From: JBKCUI01 sp052161625
Lineage (GTDB): Bacteria > Planctomycetota > Planctomycetia > Pirellulales > Pirellulaceae
NCBI GenBank assembly: GCA_052161625.1
Contig: CP197412.1
Length of the DNA: 64,000 nt
Direction: 5' to 3' (one strand)
Shown here: piece by piece, positions 51,289-61,049 of the stretch
Numbering within the stretch: position 1 is the first letter of the stretch
How the letters are laid out: every line of letters begins with the position of its first letter
Notes under the pieces: model-generated
Told to the model about the DNA's origin: nothing
Seen by the model: the letters and a program-made list of their open reading frames with translations, nothing else
The model's database searches: none
Translations under genes and position numbers: made by a program

Positions 51289-51668
51289 GGATTTGACTTG
51301 GCGTCCGAGAACGTTGTCGCGATCAAGCGGTCGATTTTGGCTGCCAAAATGAAGTCGTTTTCGCTGAGACCTGCAATCGCGTGGGTGGTCAAAGCGATGG
51401 TCAAAATCCGATAGCCAGTGAGATGAAGGTCCGGGTGATGCTGCTCTCGTTCAGCAAGCTCCGCTATTCGGTTCAGGGCTTCGACCGCCTGTAGGAAATT
51501 TCGAAAACGGAGACCTCGGCGAATGGACTTTCCCGACTCGTCGAGCTTCCAGTCGACCAAGTGCACGATCTGCTCGCGTGCCAATTCGGGGGAGCAGGGG
51601 GGCAGCCCTCCTTCGCAGGCAGCGCATTTTCGTTGGATAAGTTCATCTGTCGTGGCAACTTGTGTCAT
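51285..51668 (-). CDS. phhB: 4a-hydroxytetrahydrobiopterin dehydratase (pterin carbinolamine dehydratase)
   Basis: The 127-residue protein carries the PCD/DCoH signature AELAEREQHHPDLHLTGYRI with the conserved EQHHPD motif, whose histidines are catalytic, plus W-K-L-D near residue 40. It dehydrates 4a-hydroxytetrahydropterin formed by aromatic amino acid hydroxylases, or a related pterin. An N-terminal CAACEGGLPP segment is typical of bacterial forms. It heads an operon with an orphan ABC importer, a pairing whose meaning is unclear. Confidence 0.88.
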   Translation of the reverse strand: MTQVATTDELIQRKCAACEGGLPPCSPELAREQIVHLVDWKLDESGKSIRRGLRFRNFLQAVEALNRIAELAEREQHHPDLHLTGYRILTIALTTHAIAGLSENDFILAAKIDRLIATTFSDAKSNP

Positions 51669-51770
51669 TTCGCTTCGATTCCATTTCGCCCGAGGGGCTT
51701 TTGTCGTCTAAAATGCCTTATGTCGGGAAATCTACACAAGGGCTGAGGACATTCCAGGCTGTAATGTACC

Positions 51771-51805
51771 TTGTTGACTGAGCATTGTTGACTGAGCATT
51801 GTTGA
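51771..51805. repeat. 14-bp direct repeat upstream of the DUF1592-type gene
   Basis: TTGTTGACTGAGCA occurs twice in tandem (51771-51784 and 51785-51798), followed by a partial third copy (TTGTTGATCAG). It lies in the short promoter region shared by two divergent genes and contains TTGACT, which resembles a -35 element in each copy. Confidence 0.65.
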
Positions 51806-51838
51806 TCAGGACTCGTAGCTGGAGCATTGATTTTACCC

Positions 51839-54175
51839 ATGCGAGGGTTTGTTAGCTGTCTGTTCCTGGCTGCGATGTATTTTGCGATTGGGTCAACTCC
51901 TGCGGTGTTGGGAATTGATTGGGCGAAGAAGGACAAAGAGTTTGCGTCCTCGATCCAGCCCATTTTGAAGCAAGCCTGCTTGGACTGCCATAGCGGGGCG
52001 GAAGCAGATGGCGGATTGGCGCTCAGTCATTTCCAGAGTGCCAAGTCGATTTTGAAGGAGCGGTCGACGTGGCAAAAGGTGCTGCAGCGTATCGAGCTTG
52101 GAGACATGCCCCCTCAAGACGCGACACCACTTGAAAAGGAAGCCAAGCAGAAGCTGATTGATTGGATTCAGTCCACCATCAACGACATCGCATGCGGCTT
52201 GACCCCAAACCCTGGGAGCGTCACCCTTCGTCGACTCAACAAGGTCGAGTATCAGAACACCATTCGAGACTTGCTGGGTATCGAATACAAACCGGCCTCT
52301 GGGTTTCCGGGCGATGACGTCGGTTATGGCTTCGACAATATTGGGGATGTGTTGGCGTTGCCCCCCATCTTGATGGAAAAATACGTTCGCGCGGCCGAAG
52401 AGATTTCCGAACAAGCCATTATGGCTCCCGAGCCGGGACCGGTTTACGAGTCGATTGTCAAACTATCGGATACCGAACCTCAGGGGGGAGGGAAATACGA
52501 TGGTAGGCAGTTGCTGTTCTATTCGAATGGAAAGATCAGCTTCCAAGAGTCGCTCCCCTGGCGAGGAGCCTTTCGTATCGAGATGGGGCTGAGTGGCACG
52601 CCTGCAGGAGACGAACCGCCGAAGCTCCGAGTCCTGATGGATGACAAAAAGGTAGGTGAAGTCTCCGTCTCGACCGAACCGAAAGGAAACTTGCAGACTT
52701 ATGCGATGGCGATCAAAGGGACGGGCAAGAAGACTCAAACGATCACGCTCGAGTTCTTCAATGACTTTTATATCGAAGCCAAAGATGGGAAACCGGCGCA
52801 GGATCGCAACCTCTCCATTCATGACGTGAAGGTGCTTGGACAGAAAGCGCCTACCCCTCTCGTCGAAGCCACGCTACCAGAAACCCATAAGAGACTGGTT
52901 CGTTCGAAGCCCGATGTAGCGACCAGTGTTTCGCAAGCGGCTGAGGCATGCCTGCGACCGATTGCCAGTCGCGCTTTTCGCCGTCCCATCAAACATGACG
53001 AATTGAAGCGGCTGGGAAAGCTGGTTGCCGATACGGTGGAATCGGGGGAGAGTTTCGAAGGGGCCTTGCGAGTGGGATTGCAAGCCGTCTTAGTCTCCCC
53101 TCACTTCCTGTTCAAAGTGGAATCCCCTGCGTTGAAGAAGGGGAACGAGTATCCGTTGCTCAACGACTTTGAATTAGCGACGAGATTGAGTTACTTCCTC
53201 TGGAGCTCGATGCCCGACGCTGAATTGTTATCGATTGCGAACCAAGGGAAGCTTCGCGAGCCTGCCGTATTGAGAAAGCAAATCCAGCGCATGGTCGCCG
53301 ACCGGCGAGCGGCAGAGTTTGTCGAGAACTTTGCGGGTCAGTGGTTGAATCTTCGAAAACTGGAGCAGTTTCAACCGAACCAGAATCTGTTTCCTCAGTG
53401 GGACGATGAGATCCGAGTTCTGGCACGGAACGAGACCTATCATCTCGTGTTGCATTTGCTCAGGCAAGACGAGAGTGTCATGCGGTTGCTCGATGCGGAC
53501 TACACGTTTGTGAACGAGAAGCTAGCTCGCTTCTATGGGATTCCCGGCGTAGATGGAGAGCAATTTCGGATGGTTTCCACCAAGGGTCAAAAGCGAATGG
53601 GGATACTCACCCATGCGTCCGTGCTGGCGGTGACCAGCAATCCCACGCGAACCAGCCCGGTCAAACGTGGTAAATGGATTCTCGATAACTTGCTCGGAAC
53701 ACCACCTCCTCCAGCTCCACCTGGCGTGCCTGAGCTAGAGAAGACCGAGTTGACGGGGACGCTGCGCCAACGCATGGAGCAACATCGCGCGGATCCGGGA
53801 TGCGCGGGCTGTCATAAGTTGATGGACCCGTTGGGGCTTGCATTGGAGAACTATGACGCGATCGGACGATGGCGTACCCATGAACGAGGCGAGCCGATCG
53901 ATACCACTGGGGAGTTGCCTAGCGGGGAGGTTGTGAAAGGTCCAGGAGACTTGATCCGTAACTTGAAGGAGAAGAACGCATCGACCTACGCGCGATGTGT
54001 CACGGAGAAGCTGATGACGTACGCACTCGGCCGAGGGCTTGAGTATTACGATCGCTGCGCAGTCGACAAAATCATGGTCGCGGCTGGAAAAGATGAGTAT
54101 CGATTCACAACGTTGCTATACGAGATCGTTGCGAGCGATCCATTCCAACGAAAAGGGGAGAGGGACGAGCTATGA
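51839..54175 (+). CDS. Exported cytochrome-like DUF1592/1588/1585/1587/1595 protein
   Basis: After a hydrophobic leader (VSCLFLAAMYFAIG), QACLDCHSG provides a CxxCH haem-binding motif (planctomycete PSD1-type). The order then follows RRLNKVEYQNTIRDLLGI (DUF1587), ASRAFRRPIKHDELKRL (DUF1595), LATRLSYFLWSSMPDAELL (DUF1592), LTHASVLAVTSNPTRTSPVK (DUF1588) and a second CAGCH with LMDPLGLALENYDAIG (DUF1585). This multidomain family is expanded in planctomycetes and nearly always paired with a DUF1552 gene, as here, with a four-base overlap. Its physiological role is not established. ATG 51839 is preferred to TTG 51827. Confidence 0.9.
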   Translation: MRGFVSCLFLAAMYFAIGSTPAVLGIDWAKKDKEFASSIQPILKQACLDCHSGAEADGGLALSHFQSAKSILKERSTWQKVLQRIELGDMPPQDATPLEKEAKQKLIDWIQSTINDIACGLTPNPGSVTLRRLNKVEYQNTIRDLLGIEYKPASGFPGDDVGYGFDNIGDVLALPPILMEKYVRAAEEISEQAIMAPEPGPVYESIVKLSDTEPQGGGKYDGRQLLFYSNGKISFQESLPWRGAFRIEMGLSGTPAGDEPPKLRVLMDDKKVGEVSVSTEPKGNLQTYAMAIKGTGKKTQTITLEFFNDFYIEAKDGKPAQDRNLSIHDVKVLGQKAPTPLVEATLPETHKRLVRSKPDVATSVSQAAEACLRPIASRAFRRPIKHDELKRLGKLVADTVESGESFEGALRVGLQAVLVSPHFLFKVESPALKKGNEYPLLNDFELATRLSYFLWSSMPDAELLSIANQGKLREPAVLRKQIQRMVADRRAAEFVENFAGQWLNLRKLEQFQPNQNLFPQWDDEIRVLARNETYHLVLHLLRQDESVMRLLDADYTFVNEKLARFYGIPGVDGEQFRMVSTKGQKRMGILTHASVLAVTSNPTRTSPVKRGKWILDNLLGTPPPPAPPGVPELEKTELTGTLRQRMEQHRADPGCAGCHKLMDPLGLALENYDAIGRWRTHERGEPIDTTGELPSGEVVKGPGDLIRNLKEKNASTYARCVTEKLMTYALGRGLEYYDRCAVDKIMVAAGKDEYRFTTLLYEIVASDPFQRKGERDEL

Positions 54176-55515
54176 GTCGAAAAAGGATACCGAGACGGAC
54201 CGTGATTCGTGGGATTGGGACCGCGATTAGTTTGCCGTTGCTCGATGCGATGATCCCGACGGTCCGAGCCTCCGCGTCAGTGGAAATCCCCAAAAGGATG
54301 TTATTCTTTATGGTTCCCAACGGGGCTCACATGCCGGCTTGGACCCCCACTGAGGATGGCACCGACTACAAACTAACTCCGATCCTCGCTCCATTGGCAA
54401 AGCATCGCGAATATGTTTCGGTCTTCACCGGACTGACGTTGGATGGAGCGCGAGACCATGGCGATGGAGCAGGGGATCATGCCCGGAGCGGGGCGGCATT
54501 CTTGACAGGTGCCCATCCGAAGAAGACCGGCGGAGCTGATATTAAGAATGGTATCTCGGTCGATCAGTTCGCTGGTGCAGCGATTGGTAATAAAACCCGT
54601 TTTGCAACGTTGGAGTTAGGAACAGAGGGTTCCGCCCAATCGGGGAACTGCGATTCGGGCTATTCGTGCGCTTACTCGAGCAATTTGGCTTGGCGAACTG
54701 AGAATAGTCCTTTGGCCAAAGAACATGACCCGGCATCTCTCTTCGAACGGATGTTTGGATCGGGAGAGAAGGTCAGCGATAGAACGAACCATTCCGAGCG
54801 AACCGCCCGTCGCAAGAGTGTGTTGGACTTTGCATTGGAGGATGCCAAGTCGCTGCAAAGGGAGTTGGGGGCGGCGGACAAGCGGAAACTGGACGAATAT
54901 CTTTACGCCATTCGAGATGTCGAGAACCGGTTGGTTCGCAATGACAAATTGCAAATGGGAGAAAACGGCGTCCCCCAATACCCGCGTCCTGCGGGTATCC
55001 CTCGAGATTGGAGCGAACATTGCAAACTGATGCTCGATCTCACCGCATTGGCCATTCGAAGCGATGCGACCCGTATCCTTTCTTTTATGTACCGAAACGA
55101 GGGAAGCAACGCGGGCTATCCCAACATTGGCGTTCCTGAGGGTCACCACGATCTTTCCCACCACGGAAAGAGCGCCGAGAAGCAAGAGAAGATTCAAAAG
55201 ATCAACACCTTGCACATGGAGCTCTTCGCTTACTTGCTTGATCACCTCTCCGGGGTCGAGGAAGCAGAAGGGACGCTGCTGGACCATTGCATGATGGTCT
55301 ATGGAAGTGGTATCTCGGATGGTGATCGTCACAATCACGACGACCTCCCGATTGTGTTCGTAGGGAAGGCAGGCGGGAAGATTCGCAAGGGAGGTCATTG
55401 GCGTTATCCGAAGAACACCCCTCTCTGCAACCTGTACCTGTGGATGCTGCAACAATCAGGAATTGAGACCGAGCGGTTTGGCGATAGCAAAGAACCGATC
55501 TCGATCCCTTCGTAG
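54172..55515 (+). CDS. DUF1552 family protein
   Basis: The 447-residue protein starts with a Tat-like leader (SRKRIPRRTVIRGIGTAISL) and has MLFFMVPNGAHMPAWTP, FTGLTLDGARDHGDGAGDHA and a late LDHCMMVYGSGISDGDRHNH, the DUF1552 landmarks of an alkaline-phosphatase-like fold. It overlaps the DUF1592-type gene by ATGA, the standard planctomycete pair. The function of the pair is unknown; a role in degrading complex polysaccharides has been suggested for the group. Confidence 0.9.
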   Translation: MSRKRIPRRTVIRGIGTAISLPLLDAMIPTVRASASVEIPKRMLFFMVPNGAHMPAWTPTEDGTDYKLTPILAPLAKHREYVSVFTGLTLDGARDHGDGAGDHARSGAAFLTGAHPKKTGGADIKNGISVDQFAGAAIGNKTRFATLELGTEGSAQSGNCDSGYSCAYSSNLAWRTENSPLAKEHDPASLFERMFGSGEKVSDRTNHSERTARRKSVLDFALEDAKSLQRELGAADKRKLDEYLYAIRDVENRLVRNDKLQMGENGVPQYPRPAGIPRDWSEHCKLMLDLTALAIRSDATRILSFMYRNEGSNAGYPNIGVPEGHHDLSHHGKSAEKQEKIQKINTLHMELFAYLLDHLSGVEEAEGTLLDHCMMVYGSGISDGDRHNHDDLPIVFVGKAGGKIRKGGHWRYPKNTPLCNLYLWMLQQSGIETERFGDSKEPISIPS

Positions 55516-55556
55516 ATGGTCGAGTTTGTTGAACGGTGGTGGACGACCCTTCTGCG

Positions 55557-56777
55557 TTAGAGGATACGTTTGGGTGGGACCAAGGCAGTTGCGGCGAGCA
55601 ATCCACCTACCAGTGACATGGCGACCAAAACCATGCCGTAGGCGAAGTCGATGCCTTGGAGGGTCTCTCGTTCTTGCAAGGCCGAAAGGGATCGATAGCC
55701 CAGAGAGCCCGGCACCAACAAAATCATTCCAGGCGCTTGGGGAACCATGGCTGGTCGATCCCGTAGTCGCGCATAGAGATTGCTTCCTGCACCGACGACA
55801 ATCGCCCCCGCGAACGAACCGACTTCGATACCGAATCTTTCGCCGAGCAATCTGGAAGTGAGGAATCCGGTCCAGCAGACCGTCAAGACGACCAGCCACT
55901 GCGAGACGCGAACGCGAAACAGGATTGCAAAGGTGACGGGGGCTACCGCGATCGCAAGCCAATTGCACCAACCGGGGAGCGGGAGGGCTTGAACGGGTGG
56001 GATGCGAACCCCCTGCATCAGCTTCCACGCGATGGCCACTCCGAGGAACAACGTCAGGAGGGTGACGCATGCGCCAGCCAATCGAGCGACTCCAGCGGAT
56101 AAATGGCCGACGGCTAGTTCTGTGAGCGCGATCGTTAGCGTGAAACCGGGTAGTAGAATCACCAGCGAAGCGAGCGTAACCAAGCGATCGTCGAGCGGCG
56201 TGACCCATTTGGAAACGGAGATTGCCGACATCGCCGCGACGAAGCCAGCTACAGGGAACAGCAGTCCGGATTCCCATTTCATCCAAGCATGCAATTCTTC
56301 CAAGCAGGCGATAGCCAACCCGATCAGACCCGCTGCGACGACTTCCGGAAATCCTCCTCCGAAGAAGATCGCGATGGACACGCATCCGATGCTGCATGCG
56401 AGCGCGGTGAGAGACGACGAATACGGTGGACGTGCGGAGGCGGCTTCTTCGAGTTCTCGTCTCGCTTGCCCAACGTCGATTTGGCCGGCTTCGAGGCGTT
56501 CTAGTGTCTCGTCAAAACGAATGAGTTTATCAGCATCCACGATACCCGAATCGACACGGCGCATGTACGTCCTCTCGCTGCTTCCTTCACCGAGGGAAGC
56601 GATCAAGGCGGTCGGCGTGTACAAGAACACGCTTTGAATGCCGAGTGACTTCGCCACTTTGGTCATCACTCTCTCCAAACGATGAGAGGGAGTACCATGC
56701 TGATGAAGCAGTTCAGCAGTTCGAATGAGAAACTCGTCCGTGGATCCCGATTGGGGACTATTTTTGAGACTTGGCAT
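55557..56777 (-). CDS. Threonine/serine exporter family protein (ThrE-like)
   Basis: The 406-residue protein has an N-terminal soluble segment (LLHQHGTPSHRLERVMTKVA), then about ten hydrophobic helices covering the ThrE (DUF1212) and ThrE_2 halves. The two halves are fused here, as in the Corynebacterium protein. The expected role is efflux of L-threonine/L-serine, but planctomycete members are untested. It starts 16 bases after the end of the rph gene and is probably in one transcript with it. Confidence 0.85.
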   Translation of the reverse strand: MPSLKNSPQSGSTDEFLIRTAELLHQHGTPSHRLERVMTKVAKSLGIQSVFLYTPTALIASLGEGSSERTYMRRVDSGIVDADKLIRFDETLERLEAGQIDVGQARRELEEAASARPPYSSSLTALACSIGCVSIAIFFGGGFPEVVAAGLIGLAIACLEELHAWMKWESGLLFPVAGFVAAMSAISVSKWVTPLDDRLVTLASLVILLPGFTLTIALTELAVGHLSAGVARLAGACVTLLTLFLGVAIAWKLMQGVRIPPVQALPLPGWCNWLAIAVAPVTFAILFRVRVSQWLVVLTVCWTGFLTSRLLGERFGIEVGSFAGAIVVGAGSNLYARLRDRPAMVPQAPGMILLVPGSLGYRSLSALQERETLQGIDFAYGMVLVAMSLVGGLLAATALVPPKRIL

Positions 56778-56792
56778 AGTGTCGACAGCGCA

Positions 56793-57506
56793 TCAGTCGA
56801 ATCTCCAACCGCTGCCGAGTGCTTCCTTTTGGATCTCCGTCAGGGACCCTATTCCCTGCTTGGCCAACGACAAGAGCGAATTCAATTCTGCATCGTCGAA
56901 GGTCGCTTCTTCTCCTGTTCCTTGGATCTCGATGAATCTCGAAGAGCCTGTCATGACGACGTTCATATCGACATCCGCGATGACATCCTTCGAATAATCC
57001 AAATCGAGAGTCGGAACGCCGTGGACTATTCCAACGCTAATCGCGGCGACGCTGCTGCGCAACGGATATTGTTCTCGTGGCACGTCTGCAAAAACGGAGT
57101 TGACCGCATCGACGAGCGCGATGAATCCACCCGTGATGGCGGCAGTTCGGGTGCCGCCATCGGCTTGGAGAACGTCGCAATCGATAGTCAAAGATCGTTC
57201 ACCGATCTTTTGCAAATCCGCAACCGCGCGAAATGAACGTCCGATCAGTCGTTGAATTTCGGTCGTTCGTCCATCCACTTTGCCTGCTCGCTCGCGCGAC
57301 TTCCTCGGCGAAGTACTCCCAGGGAGCATATTGTATTCGGCTGTGATCCATCCCTTTCCTTTCCCCACCATCCAGTCGGGAACTCTGTCTTCCAGCGATG
57401 CCGTGCAGAGTACGACCGTGTCGCCGCAACGGTAGAGAACACTTCCAGGAGTCTTGTTGGTGAAATGACGCTGGACGGTTACCGGGCGGAGTACTTGTTG
57501 TGACAT
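56793..57506 (-). CDS. rph: Ribonuclease PH
   Basis: The 237-residue protein shows the RNase PH core: GSVLYRCGDTVVLCTASLED, STSPRKSRERAGKVDGRTTE, IQRLIGRSFRAV, TIDCDVLQADGGTRTAAITG and DLDYSKDVIADVDMNVVMTG. It is a phosphorolytic 3'-5' exoribonuclease that trims tRNA 3' ends, forming a hexamer. Length and motifs are normal. Confidence 0.95.
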   Translation of the reverse strand: MSQQVLRPVTVQRHFTNKTPGSVLYRCGDTVVLCTASLEDRVPDWMVGKGKGWITAEYNMLPGSTSPRKSRERAGKVDGRTTEIQRLIGRSFRAVADLQKIGERSLTIDCDVLQADGGTRTAAITGGFIALVDAVNSVFADVPREQYPLRSSVAAISVGIVHGVPTLDLDYSKDVIADVDMNVVMTGSSRFIEIQGTGEEATFDDAELNSLLSLAKQGIGSLTEIQKEALGSGWRFD

Positions 57507-57597
57507 CGTTAGGTTGTTTTGAACCGAGGCTTGATGGATCGCTAGTTCATAAGCTTAACGACTCCATGCGTTCGTGGTATCGCTGATTGGTAAACAA

Positions 57598-57633
57598 AAA
57601 ACGGCACGAAGGATTTCTCGCTCCGTACCGTTT
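57598..57633 (-). terminator. Intrinsic terminator after the lipoprotein gene
   Basis: On the minus strand AAACGGTACG pairs with CGTGCCGTTT (one G-U pair) around a 16-base loop, followed by TTTG. It ends the DUF1559-lipoprotein transcript coming from the right. Confidence 0.7.
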
Positions 57634-57670
57634 CGCAACGTTTCGCAACCTACTTATGGTTTCCGAAATC

Positions 57671-58090
57671 TCAAAAATCCGCCGTGGGGATGTGCTTCAC
57701 ATTTTGTCCGGCAGCCTCCGGAATAACGATCTCTTTCGCAACCTTCTCGCCCGGCAAGATATCCATCTCCTGCTCGACAGCATTGAAGATCTGTTTGCCA
57801 CTGAAGAAGTTCGGAATCTGAACCCCGTCGTATCCGTTGATTCGGACCTTGTACTTTCCCGGAAGCAATCCGCTCTCGGGGGTATCTTCGGAATTGAACT
57901 TCCCGTCCTTCACCATGTACATCCGCAGCTGACCATTCGATATCGATACGTCTGGTGTGAAACTGATATCGCCAGCTGGGATCGGCTCTCCCTTGAAAGT
58001 GATCGTTCCAGAGATTTCCGTAAGCGCGGGTGTGCCAGGCCCGCAGCCTAGCAAACCCATCAACATGAACAAAGCGATAAGTCGGCTCAT
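57671..58090 (-). CDS. Small lipoprotein downstream of a DUF1559 gene
   Basis: The 139-residue protein starts MSRLIALFMLMGLLGCGPG, a lipobox (LLGC), and is followed by a transthyretin-like beta domain (ISGTITFKGEPIPAGDISFT, GLLPGKYKVRINGYD). Such carboxypeptidase-regulatory-like lipoproteins are the usual neighbours of DUF1559 genes in planctomycetes. ATG 58090 overlaps the DUF1559 stop (TAATG), so translation is coupled. Function unknown. Confidence 0.82.
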   Translation of the reverse strand: MSRLIALFMLMGLLGCGPGTPALTEISGTITFKGEPIPAGDISFTPDVSISNGQLRMYMVKDGKFNSEDTPESGLLPGKYKVRINGYDGVQIPNFFSGKQIFNAVEQEMDILPGEKVAKEIVIPEAAGQNVKHIPTADF

Positions 58091-59196
58091 TACTGCTCCC
58101 AATCCGATCCGAGTACATTGCCATCCGAAGGCGTGCACGCCAGGTTGAATGTGGTGACATTAATATTGGCTGCAATCATCCGAACACTTCCATCCGCCAA
58201 GCTCGCTGTCATGACGCCATTGTGCATCGCTTGAGGCCGACGCCAATCGCATCCGGTTTCGAACGTACCATTTTGGATCCCACCGGGATTCGGAACGCCG
58301 TTGAATGGATTTCGGAAGGTTGGGTCGGTACGAGGGCCAGGACCAGCTGCGAAGTTAGCAGGGTTCCGAAGGGTCGCATTGATTACCGGGCAGTCCCACC
58401 AGGTATATCCCGCGTTGACTTCCGTGGCAGAACCATTGTTGAGGGTCAAGTCGGCCGCAGCGGGTGCACCATCGATCCAAGGCGAAAACGTGGCGTGGCG
58501 GCCTCCTCGTGCCCAAATGCTGAATGTAAACGACCCCGTACCCAAGTTCGGAGTTTGCCCTCTTCTGGGGAAGTCATGTCCATAGCAGGCAGCCTGTCTC
58601 TCTACCGTGAGGATGGTGTTGCTCAGCCCATCGGAAATCGTTGCGAATTTGCCCGCAAGTCGTGTGGGATGTCCTCGCTCGAATCCAGCACTGCAGGCTT
58701 GGGCGTTGATTGCATACGTTGTACCACCGTAAGGTACTCCACCCACGCTCGTCCGAGTCGCGTGCGAGGTCAAGGCACGTCCGGTGAAACCCGCCGCGTT
58801 CAAGGTACTATCGTCAGGGCAGGCGAACGAAGGGACTTTCCCTGTTCGAACTTCAAAGCTGATTCCATTGGCATTGCTATAGAGCGCGTTCTGCTCAATG
58901 TACGGCAGAAGCTGGAAGTGTGCGGACCCAAGCGACGTTGGGCGCTGACCGGATGCTCCCGTCGTCGCGCCCGCTACAAACGTCCAAGCTGGCAGAGCTT
59001 TGTAGGCGCTTTCAAAGTTGTGACAGGCCAACGCAATTTGCTTCACGTTGTTCGCGCACTGCATGCGCCGCGCTGCAGCCCGCGCAGACTGAACTGCAGG
59101 TAACAACAACCCGACCAGAATTCCAATGATTGCAATGACGACGAGCAGTTCCACCAAAGTGAACGCTCGAAGCGACTTGCTTCGCAAACGAGTCAT
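58090..59196 (-). CDS. DUF1559 pseudopilin-like protein
   Basis: From ATG 59196 (AAGGG nine bases upstream) the 368-residue protein opens with FTLVELLVVIAIIGILVGLL, the class III pseudopilin signal with Glu5, then LLPAVQSARAAARRMQC. The C-terminus holds HNGVMTASLADG, the H-X9-DG motif. DUF1559 proteins are exported, pilin-like proteins massively expanded in planctomycetes; a structural or adhesion role is presumed. It is followed by a coupled lipoprotein gene. Confidence 0.93.
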   Translation of the reverse strand: MTRLRSKSLRAFTLVELLVVIAIIGILVGLLLPAVQSARAAARRMQCANNVKQIALACHNFESAYKALPAWTFVAGATTGASGQRPTSLGSAHFQLLPYIEQNALYSNANGISFEVRTGKVPSFACPDDSTLNAAGFTGRALTSHATRTSVGGVPYGGTTYAINAQACSAGFERGHPTRLAGKFATISDGLSNTILTVERQAACYGHDFPRRGQTPNLGTGSFTFSIWARGGRHATFSPWIDGAPAAADLTLNNGSATEVNAGYTWWDCPVINATLRNPANFAAGPGPRTDPTFRNPFNGVPNPGGIQNGTFETGCDWRRPQAMHNGVMTASLADGSVRMIAANINVTTFNLACTPSDGNVLGSDWEQ

Positions 59197-59445
59197 AATC
59201 GTAACCCTTGTAAAATTGCAACGAGGGCCCAAACAGAGCCATCTAATATCCATTACCAGGCTCAGAATAGCCGTCTAAGATCCACAGCACAAACCAGTGT
59301 TGCCGATTTTTGCAAATTTGCATTAACAATCTGATTAATCACCAAAACAATATATTATGCGCGTTTAAACACCTTTACGTCAAAACCATCCAACTAGGTA
59401 ATCGGGACGGAATAGAGACCAATCATTCGCGTGGAGAAAATAAAA

Positions 59446-59467
59446 ACGGGAGGCCGAAGCCTCCCGT
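59446..59467 (-). terminator. Intrinsic terminator after the Gfo/Idh/MocA gene
   Basis: ACGGGAGGC-CGAA-GCCTCCCGT is a perfect 9-bp stem with a tetraloop; on the minus strand it is followed by a TTTTTATTTT run. It closes the oxidoreductase gene. The rest of 59197-59501 is AT-rich and empty apart from the DUF1559 promoter region. Confidence 0.88.
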
Positions 59468-59501
59468 CGAATCGAATGGGGTAGGTATGTTTGTCGAGTC
59501 G

Positions 59502-60836
59502 TTAGCCGACCTTGGGGATCTCGAACCCTTCTCGCTGGACGCGAGCTTGCATGGATGCGGCGAGTTCATCCCCTTCGATCTTCTCGGTAGCCGGATTCCA
59601 CTTGATCACTCGGTTGAGGCGGGCAGCGATGGCGGACAAGTGACACATGTTCATGGTTTGAAGGTGGGAGTAAACGTCCGAGACCGGCAGACCACCTTCG
59701 CGAATACAGGTATAGAAGTTCTGTTTGTGTCCTTCGAACTTCTTGCTCTTATAGAGGTTGACCAAGTCTTCTGGGGTGAACGCATCTTTGTCCCAGTTCT
59801 CTTCAATAGGCTGACCTTCGATTTTTTCACGATTGACGAAGACGCGTCCCTTGGAGCCTTCGATGAGAAGCCCGTTTCGGCCTCGGCTGGTCACAACGAT
59901 CTCCAGTCCGTTGGGCATCTTGTGGATGATATTGAAGTCATGGGAGGTGTTGTACTGGTTGTCGACGGTCGGGTTACCATCTTTGAACTCCACGGGGTGC
60001 TTAGCATCGCGACCGTCGATTTCGACCGGGCCCGTTCCTTGCTCGGTGAGATTGGCTGCCCATAGAGCGATATCGATGTGGTGAGCTCCCCAATCGGTGA
60101 ACTTGCCTCCGGAGTACTCGTACCACCAGCGGAATTCGTAATGGCATCGCTTCTCCAAATAGTCCACTTTCGGCGCTTGTCCAAGCCACATGTCCCAATC
60201 AAGTTGGGCAGGTGGAGTCGCCTTTTCAAAGGGACCGCCGGTCGGACTGCCGTTGATGCCGCAGGTGATACGCTTTAGATCTCCCAGCAACCCTTTCTGT
60301 GCCATGTTGACGGCGCGGAGAAATCGATCTTTGTCGGATCGCTGCTGAGTACCGACCACAAAGACTAGTTTGGGGTTGGCTTTGCAAGCGGCGCGAATAA
60401 GGAGGTTTTCTTGCAATGTGAGGGTGAGCGGCTTTTGACAGAAGACATGCTTGCCCGCTTGCAGCGCTTCGATGGCGATCTTGGTGTGCCAATGGTCTGG
60501 TGTAACGATGCTGACCACTTCGATGTCTTTGCGATCAAGCAACTGCCGGTAGTCTTTGTAAGCGTCTGCCTTTCCTTTGCCGATCTTGTCATCGGTGCGA
60601 GCGCGATCCATGTGATTGGCATCGACATCGCAAACCGCGACAATGTCACCGAAGTTTGCATGGCCGCGTGCATCGCCTGTTCCCATGCTACCGACCCCGA
60701 TGCATCCGATCTTGAAGCGGTCATTGGGAGAGGCATACGTCGCATGGGCAGCGGTATGGAAATAGGGGACTGCAGCCACGCCTGCGCTCGCAGCGGCGGC
60801 TTTCTGAATAAAGGAACGGCGAGACGATTGAGACAT
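59502..60836 (-). CDS. Tat-exported Gfo/Idh/MocA family oxidoreductase
   Basis: From ATG 60836 (GGAG eight bases upstream) the 444-residue protein begins SQSSRRSFIQKAAAASAGVA, a twin-arginine signal. KIGCIGVGSMGTGDARGHAN is the NAD(P)-binding Rossmann motif, and VVSIVTPDHWHTKIAIEALQ plus GKHVFCQKPLTLTLQE are the family blocks with the catalytic EKP-type lysine (here QKP). The C-terminal part is the dimerisation/substrate domain. It probably oxidises a sugar or inositol in the periplasm; specificity unknown. Confidence 0.9.
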   Translation of the reverse strand: MSQSSRRSFIQKAAAASAGVAAVPYFHTAAHATYASPNDRFKIGCIGVGSMGTGDARGHANFGDIVAVCDVDANHMDRARTDDKIGKGKADAYKDYRQLLDRKDIEVVSIVTPDHWHTKIAIEALQAGKHVFCQKPLTLTLQENLLIRAACKANPKLVFVVGTQQRSDKDRFLRAVNMAQKGLLGDLKRITCGINGSPTGGPFEKATPPAQLDWDMWLGQAPKVDYLEKRCHYEFRWWYEYSGGKFTDWGAHHIDIALWAANLTEQGTGPVEIDGRDAKHPVEFKDGNPTVDNQYNTSHDFNIIHKMPNGLEIVVTSRGRNGLLIEGSKGRVFVNREKIEGQPIEENWDKDAFTPEDLVNLYKSKKFEGHKQNFYTCIREGGLPVSDVYSHLQTMNMCHLSAIAARLNRVIKWNPATEKIEGDELAASMQARVQREGFEIPKVG

Positions 60837-61049
60837 GGAGGATTCTCCGACAGGAAGCGTAGAACAGGACAATACAGGATTCGCTATTTTGGCTGGGAAA
60901 CTCACCAAAGGGAAGAGGCAAGGGGAATTAGACCGCAATTCCTCGTCTGATCAGCCCCATCAACTTTCAATCGATTTCTGATCGCTTGAGATAGCCAGCC
61001 TCGCGGTCCTCTGTCAAACTATCGGTTTTCAACGAACGAGGACTTCGCA

